From NCBI RefSeq assembly GCF_019799965.1, contig NZ_JABGCJ010000002.1, forward strand, positions 558,001 to 622,000: DNA of 64,000 nucleotides. The letters run 5' to 3'. How positions within the stretch are numbered: the first letter of the stretch is position 1; every line of letters begins with the position of its first letter. Origin of the DNA: Modestobacter italicus. Lineage in GTDB: Bacteria > Actinomycetota > Actinomycetes > Mycobacteriales > Geodermatophilaceae. The translations under genes and the position numbers were made by a program. The notes beneath the pieces were generated by a model. That model worked only from the letters and a program-made list of their open reading frames with translations. It was not told the origin of the DNA and made no database searches. Of this stretch, positions 18,262-25,769 are shown in pieces.

Positions 18262-19035
18262 TCAGCTGCGCAGGTAGGAGGCGCCGTTGACGTCGATGAT
18301 CGTGCCGGTGGAGAAGCGCGCGCCGGGGGAGGCGAGCCAGAGCACCGCCGAGGCGACCTCTTCGGGGCGGGCGACCCGGCCGTAGGGCGACTGGGCGCGC
18401 ACGGCGTCCCCGCCCGGACCGTCGAGCACCTCGCGGGCCATCTCGGTCTGCACGAAGCCCGGGGCGACCGTGCCGACCGAGATGCCGTGCGGGGCCAGGG
18501 CCAGGGCCATCGACTGGCCGAAGGCGTTCAGCCCGGCCTTCGAGGCGCCGTAAGCGGGGGTGTTGGGCTCGCCGCGGAACGCCCCCCGGCTGGAGACGTT
18601 GACCACCGCGCCGCCACCGGCGGCGATCAGGTGTGGCAGCGCGCGGAAGGTGGCGTTCGCCGGCCCGAGCAGGTTCACCGCCAGGGTGCGCTCCCAGGCC
18701 TGCTGCCACTGCGCGTAGTCCACCTCCTGCGGCGGGTGGGCGGTGAAGATCGCGGCGTTGTTGACCAGCACGTGCAGCCCGCCCAGGGTGGCGGCGGCCT
18801 CGTCTACGGCGCGGCCGATCGCCTCGGGGTCGGCGACGTCGGCGGTCACGACGGTGTGGCCCTCGCCGGGCAGTTCGGCGCACACCGATTCGGCCTGCTC
18901 GCGGGAGGTGTTGGCGTGCACCGCCACCCGGTCGCCCTGCGCGGCGAAGGCCAGCGCGATGGCGCGGCCGATGCCGCGGGAGGCGCCGGTCACCAGGACG
19001 GCGCGGGAGGTCGTCGACTGCTCGTTCGAGGTCAC
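18262..19035 (-). CDS. Short-chain dehydrogenase/reductase (FabG-like)
   Basis: Classical SDR oxidoreductase of 257 aa with NAD(P) fold TGASRGIG (16-23), NNAA (93-96), catalytic Y162 and K166 (PAYGASKAG) and Ser in NVSSRGAF. The HANTSR stretch after the second strand hints at NADP preference. Length and the C-terminal STGTIIDVNGASYL fit 3-oxoacyl-ACP-reductase-like enzymes, but the substrate cannot be told. Start: the GTG at 19035 is preferred to a TTG at 19047. First of the minus-strand genes that interrupt the his cluster. Confidence 0.87.
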   Translation of the reverse strand: MTSNEQSTTSRAVLVTGASRGIGRAIALAFAAQGDRVAVHANTSREQAESVCAELPGEGHTVVTADVADPEAIGRAVDEAAATLGGLHVLVNNAAIFTAHPPQEVDYAQWQQAWERTLAVNLLGPANATFRALPHLIAAGGGAVVNVSSRGAFRGEPNTPAYGASKAGLNAFGQSMALALAPHGISVGTVAPGFVQTEMAREVLDGPGGDAVRAQSPYGRVARPEEVASAVLWLASPGARFSTGTIIDVNGASYLRS

Positions 19036-19051
19036 CGGGGGAGTCAACCAG

Positions 19052-19651
19052 TCACCAGCTGCCCCGGTGCACGACCTCGTCCAGCCCTCGCCGGCCGCGC
19101 TTGAGCGAGGGCGACCGCTTGTCCTCCGCGCCGGGGTAGCCGACCGAGACGCAGCCGATCGGGGTGTAGGCGGCCGGCACCCCGAAGGCCGCGCGGAAGC
19201 CGTCGATCCGCTCGGGCGGCACGCCGAAGAAGCAGGCGCCCAGGCCCTCGTCGACCGCGGTGAGCAGCATCAGCAGCGACGCCATCCCGGCGTCGACGTC
19301 CCAGTAGGGCACCGGCCAGCGGGCCTCGTCCCGGTCGGTCCAGCCCTTGTCCGGCTCGGCGTAGCGGTCCAGGTAGGCGGCCTTGTGCGAGAGCGGCACG
19401 ACGAGCAGGGGAGCCCGGCGCATCCGGGTCAGCCAGCCGTCGGCCGGGCCGGCGTCGGTGGTCGCGGCCCAGAACCGGTCGCGCTCCTCCGCGGTCTCCA
19501 GCACCAGGAACGCCCAGCCCTGGCTGAACCCGGCCGAGGGCGCACGGATCGCGTGCTCCAGCAGCCGCTCCCGGACCTCGGCCGGCACCGGCCGGTCGGG
19601 GTCGTAGTCACGGACCATGCGGCGGCGGCGGACGACGTCCCGGAACTCCAT
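19052..19651 (-). CDS. Nitroreductase-family FMN oxidoreductase
   Basis: 199-aa protein starting MEFRDVVRRRRMVRDYDPDRPV, the standard nitroreductase opening with the arginines that bind FMN phosphate. RAPSAGFSQGWAFLVLE (36-52) is the second FMN block, and the C-terminal GCVSVGYPGAEDKR completes the fold. Length fits the family. Natural substrate unknown (quinones, nitro compounds or flavins are possible). It ends 16 bp before the SDR start and is probably in the same transcription unit. Confidence 0.85.
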   Translation of the reverse strand: MEFRDVVRRRRMVRDYDPDRPVPAEVRERLLEHAIRAPSAGFSQGWAFLVLETAEERDRFWAATTDAGPADGWLTRMRRAPLLVVPLSHKAAYLDRYAEPDKGWTDRDEARWPVPYWDVDAGMASLLMLLTAVDEGLGACFFGVPPERIDGFRAAFGVPAAYTPIGCVSVGYPGAEDKRSPSLKRGRRGLDEVVHRGSW

Positions 19652-19693
19652 GCCGACACCCTGCCGCAGCGGTCCGGCACCGACCGCCGGCGG

Positions 19694-20254
19694 TCAGGCG
19701 CCGCGGCCGAGCCGGGCCAGCGCGCGCGTTGCCCGGTCGGCGCCCGCGGGCACGTCCAGCGCCGGGCGGCAGATGCCGTCCATGTGCAGGGCGGGCCCGA
19801 AGCTGTCGGCGCCGGCCTCGATCCGGTCCAGCTCCGCGTCGGTGAGGCCGGCGTCTGCGCCGACGGCGCGGGCGACGTCCCAGCGGTGCACGACCATGTC
19901 CCACACGTAGAACTGCTCGAAGGCGGCGCCGACCGTGGTGGGGCCGAAGAAGCCGTCGAACCCCCGGGCGGGCACGGCCTCGTCGGACAGTGCCCCGATG
20001 ACCCGCTGCACGTGCGCGCGCCAGGCGGCGGCCGGGTCGGCGGCGACGTCGGGCGCCTCGCCCAGCTCCACGCCGTGGGTGGTGAGAAACTCCCGCTGCG
20101 TACCGATCAGGTGCCCGACGACGTCGGCGGCGGTCCAGCCCTCGCACGGGGAAGGGCGCGACCAGCCGGCCGGGGACACGCTGTCCAGCAACGCGGTGAG
20201 GGGACGGTCGGCGGCTGCGAAGCGCTCGGCGACGGTGGTCGCGGTGGAGGTCAT
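19694..20254 (-). CDS. TIGR03086-type DinB-like metal-binding protein
   Basis: 186-aa protein of the mycothiol-dependent/DinB four-helix superfamily, TIGR03086 type. The N-terminal half shows PSPCEGWTAADVVGHLIGTQ (the GW..D...H metal motif) and the middle MVVHRWDVARAVG. Typical members are 180-200 aa and of unknown substrate. The ATG at 20254 has TAGGTT 6 nt upstream. Divergent from the AraC regulator, which might control it. Confidence 0.8.
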   Translation of the reverse strand: MTSTATTVAERFAAADRPLTALLDSVSPAGWSRPSPCEGWTAADVVGHLIGTQREFLTTHGVELGEAPDVAADPAAAWRAHVQRVIGALSDEAVPARGFDGFFGPTTVGAAFEQFYVWDMVVHRWDVARAVGADAGLTDAELDRIEAGADSFGPALHMDGICRPALDVPAGADRATRALARLGRGA

Positions 20255-20260
20255 GGCCGG

Positions 20261-20266
20261 AACCTA
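20261..20266 (-). promoter_or_regulatory. -10 box, DinB-like gene (leaderless)
   Basis: TAGGTT (minus strand) ends 6 nt before the ATG at 20254. Confidence 0.5.
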
Positions 20267-20291
20267 GGAGCGTGCGGCAGGCTCGGTCTTG

Positions 20292-21137
20292 ATGAAACCC
20301 GACAGCCCCGGGGTGCCGGCCGCGATGGACGTGATCGAGCGTGCGCACCTCAAGGACCCCGGCGACGCCTCGCACGTGATGTACCGGTACGCCGCCGCCC
20401 CGGAGTTCGACGGGCTGCTGCAGCGGTTCTGGGTCCCCGTGTGGTCGGTGCCGCCCGGCTGCGAGGCGCCGCAGCGGGTCCTGCAGTACCCGGTGTCGCT
20501 GCTGGTGGTCGCCGCCGACTACGCCCGGTTCTACGGCGTGGTCTCCGGCCTGTCCACGACCACGCTGACCGGCGCCGGCTGGGCGGTCGGCGTGATGTGC
20601 GCACCCGCGGCCGGTGCCCTGATCGGCGGTGCGATGAGCGGGTACACCGACCGGCACGTCGACGTTCCCGACGTGCTGGGCGCCGAGGGCGAGCGCCTGA
20701 CCGCCCGGGTCCGCGCGGCCATGGCGCCGGACCCGCACTCCCCGGCCGCGCACGGCGTGGCGGTGGCCGCGTTCGGCGACGCGCTGCGGCCCCTCCTGCC
20801 GGTGGACGACGACGGCCGGCTGGTCAACGACGTGGTCGCCTTCGTCGAGGGGAACCGCGAGGTCGTCCGCGTCTCCCAGGTGTGCGAGCGCTTCGGCCTC
20901 TCCGAGCGGGCGCTACAGCGGCTGGCGCAGCGCCGGCTGGGGCTGACCCCCAAGTGGCTGATCCAGCGTCGCCGGCTGCAGGAGGCGGCCGAGCGGCTGC
21001 GGGGGGACCCGGCGAGCGTCGGTGAGGTGGCGGCGGTGCTCGGCTACGCCGACCAGGCGCACCTCAGCCGCGACTTCGCCCGGGTGACCGGCGTGAGCCC
21101 CGGCCAGTTCGCCGCCCGGCACGCCACCAGGAGCTGA
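20292..21137 (+). CDS. AraC-family transcriptional regulator
   Basis: 281-aa DNA-binding protein. The N-terminal 170 residues are a cupin-like effector domain (FWVPVWSVPPG, QYPVSLLVVAADYARFYGVV). The C-terminal 100 residues hold two helix-turn-helix motifs: VSQVCERFGLSERALQRLAQ and VGEVAAVLGYADQAHLSRDFARVTG, the AraC hallmark. The ATG at 20292 is preferred over a TTG one codon earlier. It lies divergently from the DinB-like gene with 37 bp between starts, so autoregulation and control of the minus-strand block are plausible but unproven. Confidence 0.88.
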   Translation: MKPDSPGVPAAMDVIERAHLKDPGDASHVMYRYAAAPEFDGLLQRFWVPVWSVPPGCEAPQRVLQYPVSLLVVAADYARFYGVVSGLSTTTLTGAGWAVGVMCAPAAGALIGGAMSGYTDRHVDVPDVLGAEGERLTARVRAAMAPDPHSPAAHGVAVAAFGDALRPLLPVDDDGRLVNDVVAFVEGNREVVRVSQVCERFGLSERALQRLAQRRLGLTPKWLIQRRRLQEAAERLRGDPASVGEVAAVLGYADQAHLSRDFARVTGVSPGQFAARHATRS

Positions 21138-21162
21138 CGCCGGGCCCCGGATCGCCGGTCCC

Positions 21163-21168
21163 TAGGCT
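21163..21168 (+). promoter_or_regulatory. -10 box of hisA/priA (leaderless)
   Basis: TAGGCT ends 6 nt before the GTG at 21175, giving the hisA-ridA-hisF block its own promoter. Confidence 0.6.
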
Positions 21169-21174
21169 GGACCC

Positions 21175-21909
21175 GTGCCGAAGCTGGAGCTGCTCCCCGC
21201 CGTCGACGTCGCCGACGGCCTCGCCGTCCGTCTGGTCCAGGGGGAGGCCGGGAGCGAGACCTCCTACGGTGACCCGCTCGAGGCCGCGATGGCCTGGCAG
21301 CGGGACGGCGCCGAGTGGGTGCACCTGGTCGACCTCGACGCCGCGTTCGGCCGCGGGTCCAACCGCGAGCTGCTGGCCCGGGTGGTCGGCGCCCTGGACG
21401 TCGACGTGGAGCTGTCCGGCGGCATCCGGGACGACGAGTCGCTGGCCGCGGCGCTGTCCACTGGCTGCAAGCGGGTCAACCTGGGCACCGCCGCGCTGGA
21501 GTCACCGGAGTGGTGCGCGCGTGCCATCGCCGAGCACGGCGACCGGATCGCCGTCGGCCTGGACGTGCGCGGCACCCGGCTGGCCGCGCGCGGCTGGACC
21601 AAGGAGGGCGGCGAGCTCTACGAGACCCTCGCCCGCCTGGACGACGAGGGCTGCGCCCGCTACGTGGTCACCGACATCACCAAGGACGGCACGCTGCGCG
21701 GCCCGAACCTGGAGCTGCTGCGTGAGGTCTGCGCCGCCACCCCGCGCCCGGTGGTCGCCTCCGGCGGCGTGAGCTCGCTGGACGACATCCGCGCGCTGGC
21801 CGGGCTCACCGAGGTCGGCGTCGAGGGCGCGATCGTGGGCAAGGCCCTGTACGCCGGGCAGTTCACCCTGCCGGAGGCGCTCGCGCTGACCGCCGAGGTG
21901 GCCGGATGA
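21175..21909 (+). CDS. priA: Bifunctional HisA/TrpF isomerase (PriA)
   Basis: (beta-alpha)8 barrel of 244 aa that isomerises ProFAR in histidine synthesis and, in actinobacterial PriA, also phosphoribosyl-anthranilate in tryptophan synthesis. Visible: general acid/base D11 ([10 protein letters not shown]), R19, the phosphate site SGGIRDDE (81-88), W141 in RGWTKEGG, and TDITKDGT with D171. The window's trp cluster (trpE, C, B, A) has no trpF, which supports the dual role. Dual function is established for the family in Streptomyces and Mycobacterium and is inferred here. It overlaps ridA by 4 bp. Confidence 0.93.
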   Translation: MPKLELLPAVDVADGLAVRLVQGEAGSETSYGDPLEAAMAWQRDGAEWVHLVDLDAAFGRGSNRELLARVVGALDVDVELSGGIRDDESLAAALSTGCKRVNLGTAALESPEWCARAIAEHGDRIAVGLDVRGTRLAARGWTKEGGELYETLARLDDEGCARYVVTDITKDGTLRGPNLELLREVCAATPRPVVASGGVSSLDDIRALAGLTEVGVEGAIVGKALYAGQFTLPEALALTAEVAG

Positions 21910-22295
21910 GCGCCGTCCGGCTGGGCTCCGGGGCACCCTGGGAGGCGGTCGTCGGCTACAGCCGGGTCGTGGCCACCGGCGACGCGGCGTGGGTGAGCGG
22001 CACCACCGCGACCGTCGAGGGCGAGGTCGTGCACCCCGGCGACGCCGCGGCGCAGACAGAGGTGGCGCTGACCGGCATCCAGCGGGCCTTGGCGGACGCC
22101 GGCTTCGCACTCGGCGACGTGGTCCGCACCCGCGTGTACGTGACCGACATCAGCGAGTGGGAGGCGGTCGGGCGGGTGCACGGGGCGTTCTTCGGCGACG
22201 TCCGGCCGGCCACCTCGATGGTCCAGGTCGCCGCGCTGATCGACCCGGCGATGCTGGTGGAGATCGAGGCAGACGCGGTCCGGGGTGCGGCATGA
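21906..22295 (+). CDS. RidA-family enamine/imine deaminase
   Basis: 129-aa protein of the RidA/YjgF/UK114 family, which hydrolyses reactive enamine and imine intermediates from PLP enzymes. The fold opens [24 protein letters not shown], and the family C-terminal part reads [40 protein letters not shown]. It is translationally coupled to both priA (ATGA at 21906) and hisF (ATGA at 22292). A RidA or IMPase-like gene between hisA and hisF is common in actinobacteria. Whether it acts on a histidine-pathway intermediate is unknown. Confidence 0.9.
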   Translation: MSAVRLGSGAPWEAVVGYSRVVATGDAAWVSGTTATVEGEVVHPGDAAAQTEVALTGIQRALADAGFALGDVVRTRVYVTDISEWEAVGRVHGAFFGDVRPATSMVQVAALIDPAMLVEIEADAVRGAA

Positions 22296-23086
22296 GCCTC
22301 GCGGTGCGGGTGATCCCGTGCCTGGACGTCGACGCCGGCCGGGTGGTCAAGGGCGTCAACTTCGTCGACCTCGTGGACGCCGGCGACCCGGTGGAGATGG
22401 CCCGGGTCTACGACGCCGAGGGCGCCGACGAGCTCACCTTCCTCGACATCACCGCCTCCTCCGGCAGCCGGGAGACCACCTACGACGTGGTCCGGCGCAC
22501 CGCGGAGAGCGTGTTCATCCCGCTGACCGTCGGCGGGGGCGTGCGCAGCGTCGCCGACGTCGACAAGCTGCTGCGGGCCGGTGCGGACAAGGTCGCGGTG
22601 AACACCGCGGCGGTCGACCGGCCCGAGCTGATCGCTGAGATCGCCGACCGGTTCGGCAACCAGGTGCTGGTGCTCAGCCTGGACGCCCGCCGGGTCCGCG
22701 ACGGGGCGCGCACCGACTCCGGCTTCGAGATCACCACGCACGGCGGCCGCCGCGGCACCGGCCGGGACGCCGTCGAGTGGGTCGTGCAGGCCGCCGAGCT
22801 GGGCGTGGGCGAGGTGCTGCTCAACTCGATGGACGCCGACGGCACCCGGGCTGGCTTCGACACCGAGCTGATCTCCGCGGTGCGCCGCGAGGTCACCGTC
22901 CCGCTGATCGCCAGCGGCGGAGCCGGCGCGGTCGACCACTTCCCGCCCGCGGTCGCTGCCGGCGCCGACGCGGTGCTGGCCGCCAGCGTCTTCCACTTCG
23001 GGCAGCTGAGGGTCGGCGACGTGAAGGCCGGGCTCGCCGCCGCCGGCGTGCCGATCCGCCACGAGGCCGACCGCCCGCTCGGCTGA
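22292..23086 (+). CDS. hisF: Imidazole glycerol phosphate synthase, cyclase subunit
   Basis: Barrel enzyme that combines ammonia from HisH with PRFAR to give imidazole-glycerol phosphate and AICAR. Protein of 264 aa. Starts [20 protein letters not shown] with catalytic D12. [27 protein letters not shown] and [13 protein letters not shown] are the phosphate-binding and second catalytic regions. It ends the priA-ridA-hisF block. The remaining gene hisI lies 8.7 kb downstream. Confidence 0.97.
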   Translation: MSLAVRVIPCLDVDAGRVVKGVNFVDLVDAGDPVEMARVYDAEGADELTFLDITASSGSRETTYDVVRRTAESVFIPLTVGGGVRSVADVDKLLRAGADKVAVNTAAVDRPELIAEIADRFGNQVLVLSLDARRVRDGARTDSGFEITTHGGRRGTGRDAVEWVVQAAELGVGEVLLNSMDADGTRAGFDTELISAVRREVTVPLIASGGAGAVDHFPPAVAAGADAVLAASVFHFGQLRVGDVKAGLAAAGVPIRHEADRPLG

Positions 23087-23099
23087 ACCGGGAGGGCGC

Positions 23100-23729
23100 T
23101 CAGTCGACGACGAGGTCCACGCAGGCCACGTCGCGTCGGCCGCTCACCCAGAGCAGGACCTCCAGCGGCGCGCCGACCACCGTCGTCGTCGGCTCGCCGT
23201 CGTGCAGCCGCCGCTCGCTGCCGGCCGACCCGTCCGGCACGTCGCTGCGCCGCACCAGCAGGCCACCGGCCGGCCGGGACGAGGAGCGGCCACGGGCCAG
23301 GAACGGCACGGTCTTCCAGAACTGGTTCTGCACCGGGCGGGGGAGCTCGCGCGGCGCCCAGCCCGGCTGAGCCCGGCGGACGTCCTCGTGGTGGATGGCG
23401 AACTCGGCGGTGTTGGCCAGCCGGTCCACCACCGGCCACGCGGTCGGCACCCAGGACGGCGGGCCGGAGCGCAGCTCGGCGACCAGTCGGCCGAACGGCT
23501 GACGGTCCCGGGCCCGGTCGTGCACCCGCCCGGTCCAGGCGCGGAACGGGCCGGGGAGGGCGTACCCGGGCATGGCGTCGGGGCGCCGGTCCCGCACCAC
23601 CAGGTGTGCCGCCAGGTCGCGGGTGGTCCAGCCGGTGCAGCAGGTCGGCTCGTCGGGCCCGAGCTGGTCTAGCAGGTCGGCGAGCGCGGCTCGCTCCGAC
23701 TGCGACACGGGCACGGCTGAGGTCGGCAC
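23100..23729 (-). CDS. TIGR03085-type DinB-like metal-binding protein
   Basis: 209-aa member of the actinobacterial TIGR03085 family (maleylpyruvate-isomerase/DinB superfamily). Motifs: SERAALADLLDQLGPDEPT, CTGWTTRDLAAHLVVRDRRPDAMPG (metal-binding GW..D...H) and NTAEFAIHHEDVRRAQP. Length is typical; function unknown. GTG start at 23729 with TAGCCT 6 nt upstream. Convergent with hisF (13-bp gap), divergent from the ABC exporter. Confidence 0.85.
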   Translation of the reverse strand: MPTSAVPVSQSERAALADLLDQLGPDEPTCCTGWTTRDLAAHLVVRDRRPDAMPGYALPGPFRAWTGRVHDRARDRQPFGRLVAELRSGPPSWVPTAWPVVDRLANTAEFAIHHEDVRRAQPGWAPRELPRPVQNQFWKTVPFLARGRSSSRPAGGLLVRRSDVPDGSAGSERRLHDGEPTTTVVGAPLEVLLWVSGRRDVACVDLVVD

Positions 23730-23735
23730 CGCCCG

Positions 23736-23741
23736 AGGCTA
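23736..23741 (-). promoter_or_regulatory. -10 box, TIGR03085 gene (leaderless)
   Basis: TAGCCT (minus strand) ends 6 nt before the GTG at 23729. Confidence 0.5.
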
Positions 23742-23762
23742 TGCCAGCCGCGCGCTCCGGGG

Positions 23763-23837
23763 CGGGTCGGCGGCCACCTCCGCCGACCCGACCACCCCGC
23801 CGCCGTCCCGCGCCCGGCCATCTTCGCCAACATGGCC
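23763..23837. repeat. Two palindromes in a divergent promoter region
   Basis: A perfect 11-bp hairpin (23763-23773 with 23780-23790, arm CGGGTCGGCGG) is followed by a near-palindrome at 23816-23837 (GGCCATCTT / AACATGGCC, one mismatch, 4-nt loop). The second is almost the reverse complement of the element at 34285-34312. Confidence 0.6.
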
Positions 23838-23931
23838 GCCGGTCCGGCCCGGCCGCGTCCGCCGACGTGGCCGGGCGCCTGCGTCGTCCGGTAATCCGTT
23901 AGGAGGGGTAACCAAGTCGAGTAGGCTGGGT

Positions 23932-23937
23932 GCACCG
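23932..23937 (+). promoter_or_regulatory. -10 box of the ABC exporter operon
   Basis: TAGGCT with a 26-nt leader that carries GGAGGA (23953-23958) before the GTG at 23964. Confidence 0.5.
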
Positions 23938-23963
23938 ATCGCACCACCCACCGGAGGACACCT

Positions 23964-25769
23964 GTGCCGCGCCGCAGAGAAGCCGTCGTCCGGCGCGGGT
24001 TGGGGCACGTCCGCCGCGCCATCCGCGAGCAGCCCGGCATCTTCACCCTCGCCCTGCTGGGCAGCAGCCTGTACGGCGGCATGACGGTGGCCAGCGCCTA
24101 CGTCATCGGCGGCATCACCGACCGGGTCCTGCTGCCGGCCCTCGACGAGGGCGCCACCACGGCGGCGGCGCTGAGCCTGGCCGCGCTGGTGATCCTGGTC
24201 GTCGCCGTCCTCAAGATCGCCGGGATCATCGGCCGGCGGCTGTTCGCCGGGATGATGACCTACCGGCTGCAGGCCGACTACCGCCGCCGGGTCACCGGCC
24301 AGTACCTCCGGCTGCCGCTGTCCTGGCACCAGCGGCACCCCACCGGGCAGCTGCTGTCCAACGCGAACTCCGACGTGGAGTCCGCCTGGTTCTTCGTCTC
24401 GCCGCTGCCCTTCGCCTGCGGCGCCCTGGTCATGATCGCCATCACCGCGGTCGCCCTGGTGCTCACCGACCCGCTGCTGGCGATCGTCGGGCTGGTCGTC
24501 TTCCCGCTGGTCTTCGTGATCAACGCGGTCTACAGCCAGGTGATGTCCCCGCGGATGGCCCGCGCCCAGCAGCTGCGCGCCGAGGTCAGCGAGATCGCCC
24601 ACGAGAGCTTCGACGCCGCCCTGGTGGTCAAGACCCTGGGCCGCGAGGCCAGCGAGACCACCCGCTTCGCGGCCAAGGCCGACGAGCTGCGCGACGGGCT
24701 GGTCGCCGTCGGCCGGGTCCGCGGCCTGTTCGACCCGATCATGGAGGCGCTGCCCAACCTGGGCACGCTCGCCGTCCTGCTGGTCGGCGCCGAGCGGGTG
24801 GCCGGTGGCGCGGCCGAGGCCGGCGACCTGGTCTCCATCGCCTACCTGTTCACGCTGCTCGCCCTGCCGATCCGGGCGATCGGCTGGGTGCTCGCCGACC
24901 TGCCCCGGGCGATGGCCGGCTTCGACCGGGTCACTCCGGTGCTCGAGGCGACGGGTGAGATCCCGCACGGCCCGGACGCCGCCCCCAGCGGTGACCGCGG
25001 GGCCAAGCTCGGCCTGCGCGACGTCGGCTACCGGTTCGAGGGCGCTGCCCGGCCCACCCTGGACGGCGTCACCTTCGACGTCACCGCCGGCCGGACGCTC
25101 GCGGTCGTCGGCCCCACCGGCTCGGGCAAGTCCACCCTGGCCGGGCTGCTCGTGCGGCTGACCGACCCGGACACCGGCGCGGTGCTGCTGGACGGCGTCG
25201 ACCTGCGCACCGTGCGGGAGGGGGAGGTGAGCAGCCAGGTCGCCTTCGTCGCCCAGTCCACGTTCCTGTTCGACGACACCGTCCGGGACAACATCACCCT
25301 CGGCGGCCCGTTCTCCGACGAGCAGGTGCACGAGGCGCTGCGGATCGCCGCCGCCGACGACTTCGTCGCCCGGCTGCCCGCCGGCCTCGACACCCGGGTG
25401 GGGGAGCGCGGGGCCAGCCTCTCCGGTGGGCAGCGCCAGCGGCTGGCACTGGCCCGGGCCGTCGTCCGGCGGCCCCGGCTGCTGGTCCTGGACGACGCCA
25501 CCAGCGCCGTCGACCCCTCCGTGGAGGCCCGCATCCTGGACGCGCTGCGCGCCAGCGACCGCCCGGCCACGGTGGTCGTGGTGGCCTACCGGCAGGCGAC
25601 CATCGCGCTGGCCGACGAGGTCGTGTGGATCGAGAACGGCCGGCTGGCCGCCCGCGGCACGCACGCCGAGCTGCTCGCCCAGGTGCCCGGCTACGCCCGC
25701 CTGGTCCAGGCCTACCAGACCGAACCCGCCACCGGGCCGGAGGCCGACCGCACGGAGGTGCCCGCGTGA
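23964..25769 (+). CDS. ABC exporter half-transporter, degenerate-site subunit
   Basis: 601-aa type IV exporter half: six membrane spans (about residues 20-310) followed by a nucleotide-binding domain. Walker A is GPTGSGKST (383-391) and the signature is canonical LSGGQ (486-490). The Walker B end reads D510-D511, with Asp where the catalytic Glu normally sits, and the switch His is Tyr (Y542 in VVAYRQAT). This subunit therefore provides a degenerate ATP site and the good signature for its partner. It overlaps the next gene by 4 bp. Likely exports a lipophilic compound; substrate unknown. Confidence 0.93.
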   Translation: MPRRREAVVRRGLGHVRRAIREQPGIFTLALLGSSLYGGMTVASAYVIGGITDRVLLPALDEGATTAAALSLAALVILVVAVLKIAGIIGRRLFAGMMTYRLQADYRRRVTGQYLRLPLSWHQRHPTGQLLSNANSDVESAWFFVSPLPFACGALVMIAITAVALVLTDPLLAIVGLVVFPLVFVINAVYSQVMSPRMARAQQLRAEVSEIAHESFDAALVVKTLGREASETTRFAAKADELRDGLVAVGRVRGLFDPIMEALPNLGTLAVLLVGAERVAGGAAEAGDLVSIAYLFTLLALPIRAIGWVLADLPRAMAGFDRVTPVLEATGEIPHGPDAAPSGDRGAKLGLRDVGYRFEGAARPTLDGVTFDVTAGRTLAVVGPTGSGKSTLAGLLVRLTDPDTGAVLLDGVDLRTVREGEVSSQVAFVAQSTFLFDDTVRDNITLGGPFSDEQVHEALRIAAADDFVARLPAGLDTRVGERGASLSGGQRQRLALARAVVRRPRLLVLDDATSAVDPSVEARILDALRASDRPATVVVVAYRQATIALADEVVWIENGRLAARGTHAELLAQVPGYARLVQAYQTEPATGPEADRTEVPA

